From Conoideocrella luteorostrata (taxonomy: Eukaryota; Ascomycota; Sordariomycetes; Hypocreales; Clavicipitaceae), in the NCBI GenBank assembly GCA_032433595.1, contig JASWJB010000102.1, positions 62,001 to 126,000 on the forward strand: a stretch of DNA of 64,000 bases, given 5' to 3'. Position numbers and translations under genes: made by a program. Positions 60,706 through 64,000 of the stretch are shown piece after piece. Numbering within the stretch: position 1 is the first letter of the stretch; every line of letters starts with the position of its first letter. The notes under the pieces are model-generated. The model made no database searches and was not told where the DNA came from. It was given only the letters and a program-made list of their open reading frames with translations.

Positions 60706-61880
60706 CTAAGCGGCGGTAATAGAATGAGCTTCTGCAGTTTGCCCCTGCGGCTCCTTCTCCAGCCCTTGCTTGAAAAGCTGTGCTCTTCCATATGACTCAG
60801 CATAGGAAGCCGAAACAATATCCTCAACTGTTGCTGGAGGGAACTGAGCAGGTTCGTTTGCTGACTTGCAAGTAGGGATGCATTCGACAACGTAGTCTGG
60901 GTTACCAGAGACAAATACCGGGATGGAATACCGCTCCTTTCCAGTCTTGTTTATGACGCGGTGAACATTACTTTTGTACTTCTCATTTGTCCAGCGTGCC
61001 ATCAAGTTACCCAAATTGACCACAAACGCTCCTTCGGTAGGCGGAACCTTCTGTAAATCAGTCATGGATGCGATATTTTAACATGGAAAGAACTATTACT
61101 TACGTCAATCCACGAGTTGCTCCTCTTGTCCCACACCTGAAGTCCATCTACGCCATCTTGCAGGAGCAGAGTGATGGCCCCAAAGTCCGTGTGGGCGCCA
61201 ATCCCCCGTGTTAACTTTGAGTCCGCGTCCGCGGGCTGCGGCGGATAATGCAATAGCCTCATGGTTGCGACGAGACCGTCCATGAACTTGTCAAAGTGGC
61301 TTTCATCAAGGTCCAGAGAGAGCGCAATTACGTGCATCAGGTCCCCTGCTAGAGCGAGCGTAGAGTTGTAGTACTCCATCGTGCGCTCTTTGAACTCTTC
61401 GAGGTCCTCGCCCAATGCCCCTGGCCACTGGTTGGGCCCGCTGTTGAGCTTTTTATTGACAAAATAAGGATGTGATTTCGGAATTTCGGCGCCGATGTAA
61501 AAGCCTTCCTTGAGCTCGGGATGGGTTCCCTCCTCAAGGATCTGCGATCGCAGCATCTCGTAGCCCCGGTTCCAGGTGTTGTTATCCTTGGACACCTCGT
61601 TTTTGTCCTCTAGAGACATGGAAAAGAACTTTTTGGCACATCGCATGACTTGATTTTGTTGTTCGAGAGGGACGCCGCGGCCAGTAATTTGGAAGAAGCC
61701 ATTGTATAGGCAGCTCTCCCGGACCTGGTTAACCACATCCTGTTTCTTTGCCAGGTCTCCGCTTTGGAAGCCTGTCGCATGGCGTTGTCAGAGACGTGCA
61801 TCGACATTACTGTGTCCATATCATCTGCAGATGGCATACTGACCTGAGAAGTCAATCACGGGAATTGATGGTTTAGACAT
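60706..61880 (-). CDS. 2-oxoglutarate/Fe(II)-dependent dioxygenase, isopenicillin N synthase type
   Basis: Three minus-strand exons, 61880-61844, 61771-61104 and 61050-60706, join in frame to 349 residues. MSKPSIPVIDFSG is the usual opening of this family, GFFQITGRGVP the conserved DIOX_N segment near residue 45. The iron ligands are in GAHTDFGAITLLLQD (His and Asp near 210) and SNVHRVIN (His near 265); RYSIPVF is the R-x-S motif that binds 2-oxoglutarate. All key residues are present, so an active oxygenase is likely. Such enzymes hydroxylate, desaturate or cyclise small molecules. It lies 1.1 kb from a short-chain dehydrogenase on the same strand, which might work with it. The C-terminus ends TAEAHSITAA. 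Confidence 0.88.
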
Positions 61881-62963
61881 GATAAACAACTAGCAAGCAA
61901 GTGTGAGGTTAGTCTGTAAAACTGAAGTCGATTGCGTTCAACATTAATGTGGATGCGTTCGGGACTTTGAAATAGGCTCGGGGGTGCTTGCTCACTGCTT
62001 GATAAAAGATGCAAAATCCTAAGCCACTCCCTGTCAGTGTTGTTGATATATCTCATGCATCTACACACCATTAATTCTACCCCACAGTGTAGCCCGATTA
62101 CAACTAAACTGTGGCATTGGGTAAATGCTAAGTCAAGCCGCGGTGTGGTAGGTTTCGCCGTCCAACAATGGGGGCTCGTTAATATCCGGGGCCGAAGCTA
62201 AATGGGTTTGGTCGGACAAGAGTGGGCGAACATGGGATTGGGGAATGGGGGAATTCGTACTGAACAGAGAACTGGACGGAGCGACTCGGAAGCCAAGTTC
62301 AGTCATTATCGCTGCAGTGGGCATCTAGAATAAGCCGTAATGATTCAGCCGCTGGAAAGCCTTAGCTTGTAGTAGTTGGCACAATGCGGCACTCAGGAGA
62401 CTCGCCCTATCACACGAATAGTCGCTGGGCTTTATGCTGGCTATTCCCATCCCTACTATTATTTCGTCTGCAGTATATCACATACTAGAGGGGTTTCTGC
62501 AAATAAGAAACTATAGTTGATATTGATGGTAACTAGCGGGGGTTGGAGCCAGCAGTATTCCAGTCCCCGAACATGCAACCCCGACACCTTTCAGAAGTAT
62601 CGTGATAAAATGCTGCGTAGTAGTGGGAACAAGCAACGGGTGCCCTGCGCATTGCTTAAACAGGTGCTATCATCGCGTATACTATAGGCAATAGGGTGAC
62701 GATACAAATATCTGCCACGAATTACTCCGTTGTCACGCAGAGCTATCAAGCACGCATACTGGGACCGAGATATTCTCTATCAACCGCGGCAAACTAACGC
62801 GAAGTAAAAATCTCCTATTAGATCAGTTTCCAGTAAACAAGTTGAAGTAGTGTTCTAACTATGGTTATATACAGTGGCAAGAACACCCCCTACACGTATC
62901 CGAACTTGAGCTAAGCTACTCTTTTGAGTTCACCTGTACAAAACTCCCATCGCAGAGCCAACT
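61881..62963. other. Intergenic, no gene seen
   Basis: About 1.1 kb upstream of the dioxygenase and downstream of the dehydrogenase. No frame with a motif. Confidence 0.5.
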
Positions 62964-63838
62964 TCACCACTTTGTCACTCCCCCATCGACCAGAATATCA
63001 CTCCCAGTGCAATATCTGTCTTATGTCAGTACTGGATACAGATACTGTAGTAATCTGGCGTGTCTTAACTTACTTGCTTGCATCACTGGCCAAGAAAACA
63101 CAGGCCCCCATAATATCCCCAGGCTCAGCAACTCGATGGTTCATGATCTCATCCTTCCAACCCTCAAGAAGGTCAGGGAAAGGAGCTGTCATGGCAGTTC
63201 GGACATATCCCGGACTTATAGAATTGACACGAATGTTATACTCATTCATCTCTGCCGCGATCGGCGCGACCATGGCCCGAACTGCCCCCTTTGTTCCACA
63301 GTACGCAGTAGACCGCTGAGACCGAACTGCCATATGAGAGGCGATGCTGGCAACAAGAATAATGCTGCCGCATTTCGTGCCACTGGCAATCATTGCTCGA
63401 GCGCCTAGCTTTGCAGAAAAATAAACGCCCTTGCAGTTCACTCCATAGAGTCTTTCGAAGTCCTCCTCTGTGGTATCAAGAAAGCGTACGTTTTTGTTTA
63501 CACCAGCGCAGGCTACAAGGATGTCTAGCTTGCCATTGAAATCAGCTGCAACGGCAGCGAAACCCACCTCCAGGCTCTCCATTGACGTAACGTCGACCTC
63601 ATATGCCCGGGCCGTGATGCCATTAGGCGTGGCCAGACTCTCAAGATCTTCCTTGGAAGCTTTCAGAACGTCAAATATGGCCACATCAGCGCCAGCCTCA
63701 GCCAGGCCTTGCGCAAATGCAAGGCCGCATCCTCGGGCGCCGCCTGTAACAATAGCAACGCGACCGACTAACAAGAACTAACTGAGTTGTAAGAATCGGC
63801 ATTCTCGGAGCTCAGGTATCGTAACATACCTTGGACAT
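62964..63838 (-). CDS. Short-chain dehydrogenase/reductase
   Basis: Three minus-strand exons, 63838-63830, 63777-63074 and 63015-62964, join in frame to 254 residues. The three-codon first exon (MSK) is inferred from a GTATGT donor and a TTAG acceptor; it gives MSKFLLVGRVAIVTGG, a normal family start, where the long frame alone has no ATG. VTGGARGCGLAF is the TGxxxGxG cofactor motif, VACAGVN the NAG-like motif, SIASHMA the catalytic Ser region, YCGTK the YxxxK motif, and PGYVRTAM the following loop. The last exon gives the usual end SDILVDGGVTKW. Length is standard for classical SDRs. It oxidises or reduces an alcohol/ketone with NAD(P)(H); the substrate is unknown. Confidence 0.87.
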
Positions 63839-64000
63839 GGTACTGGCATACGAATGATGCCCTTTCGGATTGAAGAGGAACACAACATTCAACGGCTCGG
63901 GTTCATTCGGGACATCGGACGCCGAGTTGGTGTGTCTGTAAAGAACCCAACATTTTAGCTGTGACGGCTTGATAAAGAAGTAGCCCAAGACTTAGGCAGG

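Overview
The window is nuclear DNA from a filamentous ascomycete. Its genes carry many short introns (mostly 50-80 bp, GT..AG, often with a CTAAC-like branch site), are widely spaced, and belong to families typical of Pezizomycotina: a highly reducing polyketide synthase, an Egh16-like secreted protein, a GH55 glucanase, an NACHT-ankyrin receptor and a fungal bZIP factor. The general look suits a Sordariomycete, perhaps Hypocreales, but no marker here fixes the genus. Exon joins were worked out by hand from splice sites, reading frame and family similarity.

Left part (1-9.9 kb): an unrecognised Ala-rich 562-residue protein (minus), a decayed short-chain dehydrogenase fragment, about 4.4 kb with no gene I can support, then a secreted Egh16/Gas1-type protein with a five-repeat tail.

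Middle-left (9.9-32.2 kb): a coherent orphan biosynthetic cluster. In order it holds a thiamine-diphosphate decarboxylase of the pyruvate decarboxylase family lacking one catalytic Asp, a bZIP regulator, a PaxM-like FAD monooxygenase, a propionyl-CoA-synthetase-like acyl-CoA ligase, an FSH1/LovG-type hydrolase with an in-frame stop near its end, and a 17-exon KS-AT-DH-MT-ER-KR-ACP polyketide synthase. The element TTACGTGA recurs in the promoters of the monooxygenase and of the divergent hydrolase/PKS pair, where the cluster bZIP could bind. A plausible pathway is: the ligase makes or recycles an acyl-CoA, the PKS builds a reduced and methylated chain, the hydrolase releases it, and the monooxygenase and ThDP enzyme tailor it. 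The product is unknown.

Centre (32-49 kb): gene-poor and repeat-rich. It has a MITE with a 10-bp target duplication, a second AT-rich inverted-repeat element, a diverged 208-bp tandem duplication, long CTG and GGT microsatellites, a decayed partial duplicate of an amidoligase-family locus whose fuller copy has a premature stop, and a 28-bp minisatellite. Three genes look intact: a Cys-rich single-pass membrane protein, a 242-residue protein of unknown role and a small secreted protein.

Right part (49-64 kb): a 2111-residue secreted chimera joining a GH55 beta-1,3-glucanase, a linker, a subtilisin (S8) domain that has lost its catalytic Asp, and a Cys-rich tail; then an NACHT-ankyrin STAND protein, a 2-oxoglutarate/Fe(II) dioxygenase and a short-chain dehydrogenase.
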